From the NCBI GenBank assembly GCA_035318505.1, contig DATHEQ010000010.1, forward strand, positions 1 through 64,000: 64,000 bases of DNA, given 5' to 3'. The notes beneath the pieces were generated by a model. The model searched no databases. It saw only the letters and a program-made list of their open reading frames with translations, and was not told where the DNA came from. The translations under genes and the position numbers were made by a program. Shown here piece after piece: positions 37,351 to 46,276 of the stretch; the stretch's first letter is position 1, and each line of letters opens with the position of its first letter. The stretch comes from DASWDH01 sp035318505. Its GTDB lineage: Bacteria; Myxococcota_A; Polyangia; Polyangiales; Polyangiaceae.

Positions 37351-37590
37351 TTAGCGAAGGGCCACGCGGGGGCGGGCGCGGCGCTCACTAGCAGGACCAA
37401 CGACGAAGAGTTGTCGCTCGTCGGCTCCCAGGGCAGTTGCGAGCAGCTTGCTTTCCTCGGCGGTGGGTTCGATTCGACGACACACGATGCGAGAGAGTCG
37501 CGTTTCATCCATACCCACGCGAGCGGCTAGATCGTACTGGCGAATGCCGCAGCGCAATATCGCGAGTTTGAGCTCGATCAGCGCAGGCAT
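37351..37590 (-). CDS. Small XRE-type helix-turn-helix regulator
   Basis: A 79-residue protein from ATG 37590 is preceded by AAAGAGGAGGAG, an excellent site; the longer upstream reading is rejected. LKLAILRCGIRQYDLAARVG then MDETRLSRIVCRRIEPTAEE has the spacing of a Cro/CI-like helix-turn-helix (IRQYDLAARVGMDETRLSRI). It is predicted to be a DNA-binding regulator; its target is not visible. It may control the adjacent hypothetical gene at 36.6-37.0 kb, in the same direction downstream. Confidence 0.7.
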   Translation of the reverse strand: MPALIELKLAILRCGIRQYDLAARVGMDETRLSRIVCRRIEPTAEESKLLATALGADERQLFVVGPASERRARPRVALR

Positions 37591-38907
37591 CTCCTCCTCT
37601 TTCTTTCTGAACGAACGAGCGTGGTCGACAAATCCACTGCACCTCCAGATCGCATCCACCAGAGGCTGCGCCATGACAAATGACACAATCGACAAGGCCG
37701 AGTCAAACCGCCGCCCTCGAGCGCAACTGTTTGAATCAATTGCATTTCAGTCCACGATGGAGGACGGATGAATACTTCATTGATGAGAATAAGCGAAAAA
37801 AGATTCGGTGACCAATGGGCCCTGAAGTATTCGCTGGTATTCGCTCGTACTCACCAGTCCTCGCCCGTCCTCATTGGTGGCGTTGACGCTTCGCCACGTC
37901 GCCCGGCGATGCAAGGACACCAACGCGGGCTGGGGCCCTTGCGATACGCGATGGGTGGTGCTCATGAAACGCTCCATAGGATAGTCTTTGGGGGTTGCGT
38001 GCGGCAGACAGCTACCGGCGTGCCTAGCGTTTGAACGCTGGAGCCGGAAGAGCTGGTCCTTGCGGAGCGCGGTCGGATGTCGCTCTGAGTCCGGCCGCCC
38101 TTCTGCCAGAGATCTGCCGCCTCGATGTCGACTGACTCCTCAGCCGAATGAGGTGCTCGTCTTCGTCGAGGCGCGCGACGCTGACGACGACGGCGTGGGA
38201 GCGGGCAAAGCGGTGCCGTCGATTGCTGCCCAGTCGAGCCACCGGGACGTCGACCACACGCGACGACCTGGCAAACGAGACTACGTTGTGTTGGTTACAA
38301 CGAGTCAGCTCGATGCGCATGAGTTGTTGTGTCGAAAAGTAGAATCCCGAAAATTAGTGACGATTGAGCGCGAACCGCCGCTGACCGAAGAGAAGGAAGT
38401 AGCGCGGCGATCGCGCCCCCATCGTTGGAGTCTTCACAAAAAGAAGGGGAAAATCGCCCGCCAGTCGACTTCGTTCTTCTTGTTACAACAAATAGGCAGA
38501 CGGTTGCGTGAACGCCGCGCGCGCTATTTCCATGAAACGAAGGCAATTCGTTCCGCGGCGCGCCGTTCTTCTGCCTCTTCTTCTTCCCACAACGATCGCC
38601 TGGTAAGTCGTTGTTGTTATTTGTTGCGCCCACCTGTTAGCTGACCTACGTGTACGGCCTGCAGCACCGAACTGACCCATCTTCTCCGTCGCGACGGCGG
38701 GATCGGCCGGTGCTAGCGACGGGGCGTAGCGTAACTGGCTTTGTGTATCGGGGGCTCCGACTCCCGCCGTAGTCCCAATTCAGCTTCGCGGGAGAAGATC
38801 TGCCGTGCGCGCGACTCACTCGAGCGCGCGTGACGGAAGGGGATAGTTGCGTCACGCAGCAGCGTCGACGCTGAAGGCATCCGAGTCGGACTGAAGATAG
38901 GGGGAAC
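37591..38907. other. About 1.3 kb without a convincing gene
   Basis: Several overlapping frames are open here, but none has protein-like composition or a recognisable motif, and overlapping alternatives on both strands are equally long. The stretch is slightly lower in GC around 38450-38630. The right edge holds the ribosome-binding site (AGGGGGAA) of the gene at 38908. Confidence 0.4.
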
Positions 38908-40455
38908 ATGGCAAAAAAATCGATGGGCAGAAGCGCAAGCGTCCAACTGCTCGCTGCGCGGAGACGTGCGCTCGTGAAGCTAGGCGCCCCTGACACCGGC
39001 AGGTACGACGGGCTCGTGTTCGGCAAGACGATTGCGGCACGAATTCTCGGAGTCAGCCCGAAGGTGCTCGCCAAGATCGTGGCGCCCGTGGACAAGGCGA
39101 AGAACCCGCACTATCGAACTGGTCCAGAGGTACTCCTCTATGATCCTTGCGACCTTCTTGGGGCAAAAGAGAAGAGAACGTACCGCGAAGCCGTAACAAA
39201 ACGCACGATCTCCAAGTCGAAGGATTGGCCGGCCCTCATGAGGGCCCGATACGGGTCGCCCGACGCCGCCATCCCCGACGCTGCTGAAGCGCTTTTCAAT
39301 CTCAATCGATACACCCGCCACGCGACGTGCTCCACGCTGCATCGCGACGAGATCTTCCGGCTCAAGTCACGGTTTATTCGGATGCTTTATGTTCGGGAGG
39401 AGTACACGGACCGCGTCGAGAAACTCTTGCGAGTGCTGCCCGAGCAGGAGTGTCGACATGAAGGTTTCGAGTTGGACTGCGAGAAGTGCGGTGGCACTGG
39501 TGTGTTTCGCGAAAAACAGACGGTGGCCACCTACGTCTTTTACTTCACCATCGGCGATCGCAAGTACTGCTGGATGCAACGGGGTGACGATCTTGAGTTC
39601 GCGCCGCGTGTCGAAGAGAGCAAGCCTGATGATGGTCACCGCGGCGGTGATCAGACGCTCAACATTCCGCGCAAGAAGTTAGCCGAAGCGAAAGCTATCG
39701 TTGATTTTGCGATTGGCAACGAAGAAATGACGAACTCCGGTCCCGAGGACGACATGACTGACGCACCGCCAATGCCCGAATCGGCGCCCGCAACCTTCAG
39801 CGCGGAGCCAGAGCCCGCTTGGTACGGCGGGGCGGCTGGCGGCGGTACGAACGACAGTGCGAACGGTTCGCGTGACAAGACCGTGCCTAGCCATCCTCCG
39901 GTGCACAGCGCTTCAGAGGACGAAGCACCGAAGGACGTGAGGAGCGTCGACCTCGAAGCGATCAAGCAAGGCATCGATAGGGTCAGGGACTCTCATTCCT
40001 GTGACCTCACCGACAACGACGACGAACCGTCCGACTGTAGTAACTGCGAAGCTCCTGAGGGAGGCGTCTACGTGGTAGGCCACGAACCTCCTTTTTGCCA
40101 AGCGTGTCTCCGTGAATCAGCGGAGGACGACGCTCGAAAATTCGCTGAACAATTTTGCTGCATCACGGACAGCCTAGAAAGATTCGACGAGGCACAGAGA
40201 TTTGCCCCGACTCCGAGCGAATATGAGGCCGGAATGACCGAGGCTTATACGACAAACAGCGTTCGCGCGTACAACCGTCACAATCGAACGAACTACGAGG
40301 AGATTATTGGACTACTCGACCGGTATGACCCAGTCGACCAGGCCATCTATGGCGCTGTTCGCGATCGTATTAACGAGCTACTCGACGAGGCCTTCTACGA
40401 CGTAACGGATGACGAGATTAGCGAAGACGAAGACGAAGACGAGAGTGATGGATAG
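38908..40455 (+). CDS. Acidic zinc-ribbon-containing protein, function unknown
   Basis: The protein has 515 residues and a good AGGGGGAA site upstream. The N-terminal third is basic (VLAKIVAPVDKAKNPHYRTG). A CxxC motif follows in EGFELDCEKCGGTGVFREKQ, resembling a half zinc knuckle, with YVFYFTIGDRKYCWMQRGDD after it. The middle is low-complexity, rich in Glu/Asp/Pro/Ser. A second zinc-ribbon-like set (DCSNCEAPEG, then PPFCQACLRESAEDD) sits near residue 375-410. The C-terminus is a run of acidic residues (SEDEDEDESDG). The layout suggests a nucleic-acid-mimic or adaptor, but that is speculation. No homologue is recognised. Confidence 0.65.
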   Translation: MAKKSMGRSASVQLLAARRRALVKLGAPDTGRYDGLVFGKTIAARILGVSPKVLAKIVAPVDKAKNPHYRTGPEVLLYDPCDLLGAKEKRTYREAVTKRTISKSKDWPALMRARYGSPDAAIPDAAEALFNLNRYTRHATCSTLHRDEIFRLKSRFIRMLYVREEYTDRVEKLLRVLPEQECRHEGFELDCEKCGGTGVFREKQTVATYVFYFTIGDRKYCWMQRGDDLEFAPRVEESKPDDGHRGGDQTLNIPRKKLAEAKAIVDFAIGNEEMTNSGPEDDMTDAPPMPESAPATFSAEPEPAWYGGAAGGGTNDSANGSRDKTVPSHPPVHSASEDEAPKDVRSVDLEAIKQGIDRVRDSHSCDLTDNDDEPSDCSNCEAPEGGVYVVGHEPPFCQACLRESAEDDARKFAEQFCCITDSLERFDEAQRFAPTPSEYEAGMTEAYTTNSVRAYNRHNRTNYEEIIGLLDRYDPVDQAIYGAVRDRINELLDEAFYDVTDDEISEDEDEDESDG

Positions 40456-40618
40456 TACGCCAGCTTGTTTTTTGCGACTTGGCCCAGCAAGCCGGACGAT
40501 GTCATGACCGACCGGCCGTTGACGCAAGGTGAGCCGCTTTTGCTCTTTTGCTGCGGCCGCTTGGCGAACTCGCGCACAAGTTCGAAAAGCCGAACGACGA
40601 AGGCGATAGCTTATAAGG

Positions 40619-40644
40619 ACCTGTCGCGCGATCGCGCGACAGGT
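40619..40644. repeat. Perfect 26 bp palindrome
   Basis: The half-site ACCTGTCGCGCGA is followed immediately by its exact reverse complement. It lies about 165 bp downstream of the acidic-protein gene. It lacks a following T-run, so it is not a textbook terminator. It could be a strong dyad for a DNA-binding protein, a resolution site or a cruciform. Confidence 0.75.
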
Positions 40645-40851
40645 AAGAATAGCGTCACGTGTGAGCGCTGCGCCCAGCTTTCTCGGGGAGGCGGACGAGC
40701 TTCCGCGATGACCGTGCCTCGGAATCCCTTGAATAGCGTCTTGAGCACGCGTCGCTCGAGAGCCCCTGGCGTAGCGGGAAATGAACATGGTCGCGGCCGA
40801 CGGCTAGGACTGGTCCTTCGGGCCCATCACCTTGCCGTTCTCGAGTAAAAG

Positions 40852-41275
40852 TGTCGCCACCGGCGAAGCTGAGTCCCACTTCCACCGGGATCACCGGTGA
40901 CCGTTGACCCGCCCGGTGAGGATCAAGGCGCACCACCGCCCGAGCCGACAACGCTCAACGAGCGCAGGGCTACGCCGATCGGGTTTTCCGACAGCTTCGG
41001 GATGGTGCAACTCCTCCCCGATGAGGCATGGAGACGGATCGTGTACGCGCTACGGCACTCCTTGGCGTCTCGCTGGGGCTTACAGCCCCAGACCCCTGTT
41101 GCTTCGCGGAAGCTCCCGCAGAAAAGCTTGCGGGACCTTCCGTGAAGCCCGAAAATATCGGGTACAAATTCAATGTCGAGATGAACATCTGCACCGCGGG
41201 TCACCGGTGCGACGGTGGGTCAACGGGTCGCCGGTGTTTCGGTGAAAATGGGACTCAAACTCGCCGGTGGTGACA
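40852..41275. mobile_element. Non-coding inverted-repeat element (MITE-like, IS21-type ends)
   Basis: The first 62 bp (40852-40913) and last 62 bp (41214-41275) are inverted repeats with most positions identical. Both ends begin TGTC(G/A)CCACCGGCGA and continue with a TGAGTCCCA block and CACCGG repeats. Such CACCGG/GAGTCCCA arrays are seen at ends of IS21-like elements. The roughly 300 bp interior has no transposase. It does contain a hairpin with stem CTGGGGCT, a three-base loop and AGCCCCAG at 41073-41091. It is probably a deletion derivative mobilisable in trans. Confidence 0.6.
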
Positions 41276-41380
41276 GTAAAAGCGCCAACCCATGACGCCC
41301 CAATGTCGAGCCTATCCAAGTCGCGACGGATTGGCGTGGGTTTTCAGGGCTGCCGCTCTTCCGACGCGGTATCCTCCCTC

Positions 41381-42388
41381 ATGGTGCGCCGTACGACTGC
41401 GAGTAGGAAGGCGACGAAGACAGCGGTCGCCGTCTCGATTCTCGCGCTCGTCACGACAATCGGTTCGGTCTGGTGCGGGGGGACACCAGACCGCCTTCCA
41501 AAGGCTGCAGCGAGCAATCCGCCGGAAACGGTTCCGGGCGCGGGTTCCTCTTCACCGGCGGCTTCAACACTGGGTGCCCCAGAACGTCGACGTTCGTTCG
41601 CGGACTCGATTGCCGGGAGTCCGCACATTGCACTCGGGGTTCCCGCCGACGCCGATTCGTCCGACGACATACTGCTCGACGAGCAGGCGTATGTCGTCTC
41701 GTACAACCCTACGCGCAACGGCCCGAACTGGGTCGCCTGGCAACTCGACCGTTCGCATTTCGGCTTGGCTCATCGAAGGGATGACTTCCGTTCCGATCCC
41801 CTGCTGCCGGCTCTCTCCTATCACGTCGAGCCGCGAGACTACACCCGCTCAGGCTACGACCGCGGTCACATGTGCCCCTCCGCTGACCGCACCCGCGATG
41901 CCGAACAGAATTCTCTCACCTTCCTCATGACCAACATACTGCCGCAGGTGCACGAGCTGAACGACGGACCATGGAAGAAGCTCGAGGAATACGAGCGCGT
42001 CTTGGCGAACGAAGCGGACGCACAGCTCTATATCGTAGCCGGCGGGATCTTTGCCGACACGCAGCCGGTGATTGGCCCCGGCATTTCGGTGCCGACTGCC
42101 AACTACAAGATCATCGTGGCTCTCCGAACCAGCCAAACAGCCACGGATGTCGGATCCCAGACAAAGGTCGTTGCTGCCGTGATGCCGAACAACCTGACGG
42201 CGGGCGGCCACGCCTGGACCGACTTCTTGACGTCGGTCGACGAAGTCGAGACGGCGACAGGCTACGACTTTTTGTCCCGAGTCGCGGAAGCGACGCAACG
42301 GGTCATCGAGGCTTCGGTGTTCGAGCCTGCCGCGGCTCCGAAACGACGTTCACCGCGCAGGACTTTGGCACCCGACGGGATCCGGTAA
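41381..42388 (+). CDS. Exported DRGH-motif (NucA-like, beta-beta-alpha metal) endonuclease
   Basis: A 335-residue protein from ATG 41381 is chosen because it places an export or anchor helix (AVAVSILALVTTIGSVWCG) at the N-terminus. A low-complexity linker follows, then a DNA/RNA non-specific endonuclease domain: VSYNPTRNGPNWVAWQLDRS, then the active-site YDRGHMCPSADRTRD (Asp160, Arg161, Gly162, His163), then FLMTNILPQVHELNDGPWKK with the metal-binding Asn, then YIVAGGIF. It is predicted to degrade DNA or RNA outside the cytoplasm with a divalent metal. It could serve nutrient scavenging, predation or defence. It is upstream of, but not coupled to, the Dpd genes. Confidence 0.82.
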   Translation: MVRRTTASRKATKTAVAVSILALVTTIGSVWCGGTPDRLPKAAASNPPETVPGAGSSSPAASTLGAPERRRSFADSIAGSPHIALGVPADADSSDDILLDEQAYVVSYNPTRNGPNWVAWQLDRSHFGLAHRRDDFRSDPLLPALSYHVEPRDYTRSGYDRGHMCPSADRTRDAEQNSLTFLMTNILPQVHELNDGPWKKLEEYERVLANEADAQLYIVAGGIFADTQPVIGPGISVPTANYKIIVALRTSQTATDVGSQTKVVAAVMPNNLTAGGHAWTDFLTSVDEVETATGYDFLSRVAEATQRVIEASVFEPAAAPKRRSPRRTLAPDGIR

Positions 42389-42613
42389 GCGCGGTTCGTT
42401 CTTGACCTCCGCGGCAACCCTATTAACTCCACCTGATTCAATCTACAAGGCCGCGACGGGAGGTAGCGCCCTCCGAGGGGAAGGTTCGCGGCAGCTTTTT
42501 CCAGCCGATTCTTCATGGGCCGCTTCTTAGAGACCCATTCCTTGCTGTTGGCCACAGAGCATTGAGTCCGTCGTTGATCGAAGGTGGTGAGACAGTACCT
42601 TGCCGGGCCAGCA

Positions 42614-44014
42614 TCACATACCGGACGCCGCCGGATACTTCCGGACGCAATCAAAGGCGCATCGGTCGGAGCTAGTGGACCCGTGCTTCCGCTGGCAGGC
42701 AGCGTTGCACGGCAAATCCTCGGCGCCACAGACGTCTAAACATGTTGCGACCAACACGATGTCTTCTGGAGGTGGGCGCCTCCTCGCGCAGCTCTCGAGA
42801 CATTGTTTATAGGGACCCCTCTCTGCCTTCTCTTCGCGAGCAGCTACCGCTGATTCGCGAGCATCGAGGACATTGACCCGTTGCTTCATTGCAACGCAAT
42901 TCGGCCCGCGCTTGCCACCGGCGACTACGAGCTCCAGGGCGCACATGCTTTCGCCATCCGAACATGCCGACGCAGACGAACACGTTCGAAGCACATTCGC
43001 CACGACAGCCTCCACTTGCTTGTGAAAAGCTTGCTTGACCGTAACATCCGCGCCGCGTCGAACGACATCGTCACGCAAGGCCCTTGCAACCTCGTCCGCT
43101 CGTGTGACCTGTGACCAGGGAAGTGGGGAGGTGGCAACTCGGTCAACCAACCGACCCCACGTCGCATTCGTGCATGGCATCACATCCGGCGTGAGTTTCA
43201 GATCCTCGACGGTTAGCGCTGACTGCGCAAGGCGCCCGATCGTGTTCGCGTCGGCCGGCCCAGACGGGCCCCTCTTTCGGACGACATTCAAGGAAGCCTC
43301 ATCAAGCGTTCCGACTTTCAGGCCCTCAGCAATCGTCGTGCATGCGGCGGTGTAGAGTGCGGTTTGCTGGCGCTCACCCTCGGCTTCGCGGTGCATTTGG
43401 CACCTGCTTGCACGCTCATCGTACATGTCACGCAGCTCGGATCCGGGCGGGCCATACCGCTCAATCGAGAAACCTCGAACGCAAGGCTCGGAATCATGCA
43501 GCTCCGCCAAAACGGGCGCACGGTAGAGCGCAATGCAGACAATAAATAGCTCCGCCACGAGTATCGAAACGCCGCAGACAACCGCCAGCGTTCGGTGCGC
43601 CCAAAAAGGTGCGCCTCGCGGCCCCAATGGCAGTCGATTGGCGAGTACCGGCATTACCCCAGGCAGTCGACGTGCCAATACAAGGGTCAGCCAACAGAGC
43701 GCGAGAGACCACCACAGTCGGAGACCCTCTCTACCCCAGATCCACCCATCCATACCCAAGAGAATCGTGATCGGGACCAGCAACGAGAATCCAAACCAAT
43801 GCGGCGTGCGCGCAGGCCTCGGAGGGTTGATTGGCACTTTCGGTTGAAGCGCTGCTGCGAACTCGGGAACTGCCGTGATTGGGTACCAGCGGTCAGCTCC
43901 GGCCTGCCCTACGGAACACTCGGGTCCGATGTGGCCGCTTGCGATCGCCCGTACGACGTCAATCGTTGGCATCGGTCCGAATGGCTGAATCCCGGGGCGC
44001 GCGACGTACCACAT
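42614..44014 (-). CDS. GYF_2-domain multi-pass membrane protein
   Basis: A 466-residue reading from ATG 44014; the upstream 74 in-frame codons are not protein-like. The N-terminal GYF_2 (DUF4339) domain, MWYVARPGIQPFGPMPTIDV then VRAIASGHIGPECSVGQAGA, has the W-Y-----G-P-----L pattern of that peptide-binding fold. Three or more membrane helices follow (FGFSLLVPITILLGMDGWIW, LWWSLALCWLTLVLARRL, VVCGVSILVAELFIVCIALY). The soluble C-terminal region has many paired cysteines (CLESCARRR, CLDVCGAEDLPCNAACQRKH, CAFDCVRKY). This layout is common in large myxobacterial genomes; its function is unknown. Confidence 0.65.
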   Translation of the reverse strand: MWYVARPGIQPFGPMPTIDVVRAIASGHIGPECSVGQAGADRWYPITAVPEFAAALQPKVPINPPRPARTPHWFGFSLLVPITILLGMDGWIWGREGLRLWWSLALCWLTLVLARRLPGVMPVLANRLPLGPRGAPFWAHRTLAVVCGVSILVAELFIVCIALYRAPVLAELHDSEPCVRGFSIERYGPPGSELRDMYDERASRCQMHREAEGERQQTALYTAACTTIAEGLKVGTLDEASLNVVRKRGPSGPADANTIGRLAQSALTVEDLKLTPDVMPCTNATWGRLVDRVATSPLPWSQVTRADEVARALRDDVVRRGADVTVKQAFHKQVEAVVANVLRTCSSASACSDGESMCALELVVAGGKRGPNCVAMKQRVNVLDARESAVAAREEKAERGPYKQCLESCARRRPPPEDIVLVATCLDVCGAEDLPCNAACQRKHGSTSSDRCAFDCVRKYPAASGM

Positions 44015-44633
44015 CACGCCGACACCTACGGCCGCACAGCACGTACCTTTAACATCGTGTTTTAGCGCCCTCTCCCGGGCGACTACGGAGGGGTGAAGGC
44101 CACTACCCCGCAAGGCCTCCTCAACGCGATTGGGCGTCGAATCGCCGAGCTTCGTCGGGCCAGCGTGCTCGGTCGCAAAACACGACCTTGGATTCGCATG
44201 TGGACTCCTTATTGATAGAAATGAAAATGTGCCCAACGCATCGGGCGCTCGCGAGCATCGCCTGCCGGCGCTGCCTGAGCGGAACGCTAGACAGCGTCTA
44301 GTTGGATGCCGTCAACTCGACGGCTCGCCGTCATCGTGGCTGCCCTCGACGCCTCTTGAGTGCGCCATATACGGCGTTCATCACCTCGAGCAATAGGCCA
44401 GCGTGCCGCCGAAAAAAATCCGTGAATGCCTGCATTTGGCAGTTGCGCCCCAACGAGAGTCGGAGCTCCTCCATGGTTCTTATTCCGCGCTCGTCACCAG
44501 GTTTGCGGTGTTGCCAATAGCACCAGCCATGCATTCGGCTCGGTGTTTATCAATTTCGGCGCTTCGGCGAATGACAAGCTGATTGCTGTCGGCCTTTTCT
44601 CGGGCGCCCTATCAGCCCTAGCACCCGGCCACT
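44015..44633. other. No convincing gene
   Basis: About 600 bp between the GYF_2 gene start and the ScoMcrA-like gene end. A minus frame at 44331-44534 is open but lacks a recognisable motif. A small dyad CTAGAC-AGC-GTCTAG lies near 44287. Nothing else stands out. Confidence 0.4.
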
Positions 44634-44999
44634 TCAGCCGTCCGAGCCGGGAAATCTATCGGCTGGATTCCCCTCCGGCCCGCCAACGCTGACTCCTTCG
44701 GCAAGCGCATTCGAAGCGCCTGCGCGAACCTGCACGTCGATCCCCACTCTCCGTAGGATCCGCGCGGTGAACTCTCCGCCGCTAAACCTGGACGCGTCAA
44801 TTGGAGCGCCCGTCGCGATCTTATAGGCGGTCTGCAGCACGCGCTTTGCCGGGAGCTCGTGTCCGTCATTCGACACGGTGTATGAACATCCGCCGCGCCC
44901 GACCCCTTCGCTCGCCAACTGCCTGCACGCCTGTTCGACGTGTTCCTTCTTAATCGCCTGAAATCCTGCGCGCACCGTACTCGACCGCCTCTCAACCAT
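44634..44999 (-). CDS. ScoMcrA-head-like (N-terminal recognition domain) orphan protein
   Basis: The protein has 121 residues. FQAIKKEHVEQACRQLASEG, then SYTVSNDGHELPAKRVLQTA, then YKIATGAPIDASRFSGGEFT, then ARILRRVGIDV matches the ScoMcrA-like N-terminal head domain pattern (helix, then a Y-V---G---P-K-V---A turn, then FSGGE-T-R-LR-LG). In ScoMcrA this domain precedes modified-base and HNH domains in a type IV restriction enzyme. Here it stands alone and lacks a nuclease. It is transcribed divergently from the Dpd operon about 270 bp away and may be regulatory or part of the same defence island. The C-terminal 20 residues are not conserved-looking. Confidence 0.55.
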   Translation of the reverse strand: MVERRSSTVRAGFQAIKKEHVEQACRQLASEGVGRGGCSYTVSNDGHELPAKRVLQTAYKIATGAPIDASRFSGGEFTARILRRVGIDVQVRAGASNALAEGVSVGGPEGNPADRFPGSDG

Positions 45000-45130
45000 G
45001 GGCTTTGTCCACTTGGTGGTGGAAGTATACCGGAGTCACGCGAAAGGGAAGCGAGGCCCAAGCCTGTGCAATTGGTGCTTGGTTGTGACGTGACATTCCT
45101 CGGATCCTCGGCGACCTCCTCCGAAGCGTC

Positions 45131-45174
45131 ACCCAAACGGCGGGGGAATATCGCGTCATTCCCAACGTTTGGGT
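45131..45174. promoter_or_regulatory. Inverted repeat in the divergent promoter region upstream of the preQ0/Dpd operon
   Basis: ACCCAAACG (45131-45139) is mirrored by CGTTTGGGT (45166-45174), perfect arms with a 26 bp spacer. It sits between the ScoMcrA-like gene (minus) and the HTH gene (plus), so it is a plausible operator for the HTH protein. No clear -35/-10 pair was identified with confidence. Confidence 0.4.
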
Positions 45175-45267
45175 CAACCGGTCAGAGAGGATAGGGGGCT
45201 CGGTCACCGTTGCCGCGGGCGCGACGACACTGAACATCCGTTGACGTCGCGTGGGACCTCAGGCAGG

Positions 45268-45555
45268 GTGTTACGCAACGTGACGGTGCATAACTCCCCG
45301 GCCCTAGGCGGCGCGACACTGCTAATCGACGGAACCCTGTACATAGCCGCGGGCGAGGTGATTCGCTCACTTGGCATCTCCCGTCAGACGCTATGGCGAT
45401 GGCGGCATCAGGGTCGAATTCCAGCTGGAGCCAGGTACCGCGATCGCGTCCTCGTCTTCACGGACAATGAAGCGGAACAGATCCGAAGCTTCGCCAAACG
45501 AATCGTACCGGCAAAGTCATCGGGAGCTGCAATTCGAAGAAGGAGGGACGCTTGA
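45268..45555 (+). CDS. MerR/excisionase-like helix-turn-helix protein, first gene of the Dpd operon
   Basis: A 95-residue reading from GTG 45268 is preferred; the longer in-frame start at 45169 would include the promoter region and its inverted repeat. LYIAAGEVIRSLGISRQTLW then RWRHQGRIPAGARYRDRVLV is a MerR/excisionase-type winged helix (GISRQTLWRWRHQGRIP recognition region, then RVLVFTDNEAEQIRSFA). The stop overlaps the TTG start of queC (TTGA), so the two are translationally coupled. It probably regulates the modification operon, perhaps through the inverted repeat just upstream. Confidence 0.65.
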   Translation: MLRNVTVHNSPALGGATLLIDGTLYIAAGEVIRSLGISRQTLWRWRHQGRIPAGARYRDRVLVFTDNEAEQIRSFAKRIVPAKSSGAAIRRRRDA

Positions 45556-46268
45556 GCAAAAACGCAGTGGTACTACTCAGTGGCGGCCTCGACTCCACAA
45601 CTGTCCTCGCGATCGCGAAAACGGAAGGCTTCGAAGTTCACGCGTTGAGCTTCCGATACGGTCAGCGCCACGAGGCCGAGCTCGTCGCTGCGGCACGCGT
45701 CGCTCAACGCTTCGGTGTTCGGAAACATGCGGTTGCACAGATCGACTTGCGCATGTTCGGCGGGTCTGCTCTCACCGATGACATCGCGGTCCCGAAGGAT
45801 CGTCCCTTGAGTGAGATGTCGAGCGGAATCCCAGTCACCTACGTTCCTGCGCGTAACACGGTTTTTCTTTCCTTCGCACTCGCGTGGTCTGAAGTGCTCA
45901 ATGCCAGCGACATCTTCATCGGCGTGAACGCCCTCGACTACAGCGGGTACCCAGACTGTCGCCCCGAATACATTCAGGCATTTGAGCGCATGGCGAATCT
46001 GGCGACGAAGGCGGGCGTCGAAGGTGGAAAACGGCTGCGTATTCATACTCCCCTGATTCGCATGACCAAGGCCCAGATTATCCAACGAGGGCTCGAGCTT
46101 GGTGTGGACTATGGCTCGACATGCACTTGCTATGACCCGAATACATTGGGAGAAGCCTGCGGTCATTGTGATGCATGTTTGTTGCGCCTGAAAGGTTTCG
46201 CCGAAGCAGGACTTCGTGACCCCGCCCCGTACTACGAAACGACGCCGGCATCCGAGAGCATCGCATAG
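45552..46268 (+). CDS. queC: 7-cyano-7-deazaguanine (preQ0) synthase QueC
   Basis: The protein has 238 residues from a TTG start with AGGAGGGA upstream. The N-terminal PP-loop VVLLSGGLDSTTVLAIAK binds ATP. FRYGQRHEAELVAA and YVPARNTVFLSFALAWSEV follow the family layout. The C-terminal zinc motif is CTCYDPNTLGEACGHCDACL (CxxxC-type cluster ending CGxCxxC). It converts 7-carboxy-7-deazaguanine to preQ0 using ATP and ammonia. Here it is the last biosynthetic step before DNA insertion; no QueF follows, so the pathway appears to stop at preQ0. It is coupled to the HTH gene and 8 bp from queE. Confidence 0.95.
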   Translation: MSKNAVVLLSGGLDSTTVLAIAKTEGFEVHALSFRYGQRHEAELVAAARVAQRFGVRKHAVAQIDLRMFGGSALTDDIAVPKDRPLSEMSSGIPVTYVPARNTVFLSFALAWSEVLNASDIFIGVNALDYSGYPDCRPEYIQAFERMANLATKAGVEGGKRLRIHTPLIRMTKAQIIQRGLELGVDYGSTCTCYDPNTLGEACGHCDACLLRLKGFAEAGLRDPAPYYETTPASESIA

Positions 46269-46276
46269 CCCGCAAC

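Noticed and set aside
37830..37880. Possible short tandem repeats or CRISPR-like pattern (tattcgct / cgtcctc motifs)
   Set aside because: The repeats are short, imperfect and unevenly spaced. No CRISPR array or cas gene is present.
37988..38644. 218-codon plus-strand ORF
   Set aside because: Arginine/serine-rich, not protein-like, with no good ribosome-binding site and overlapping equally long frames on the other strand.
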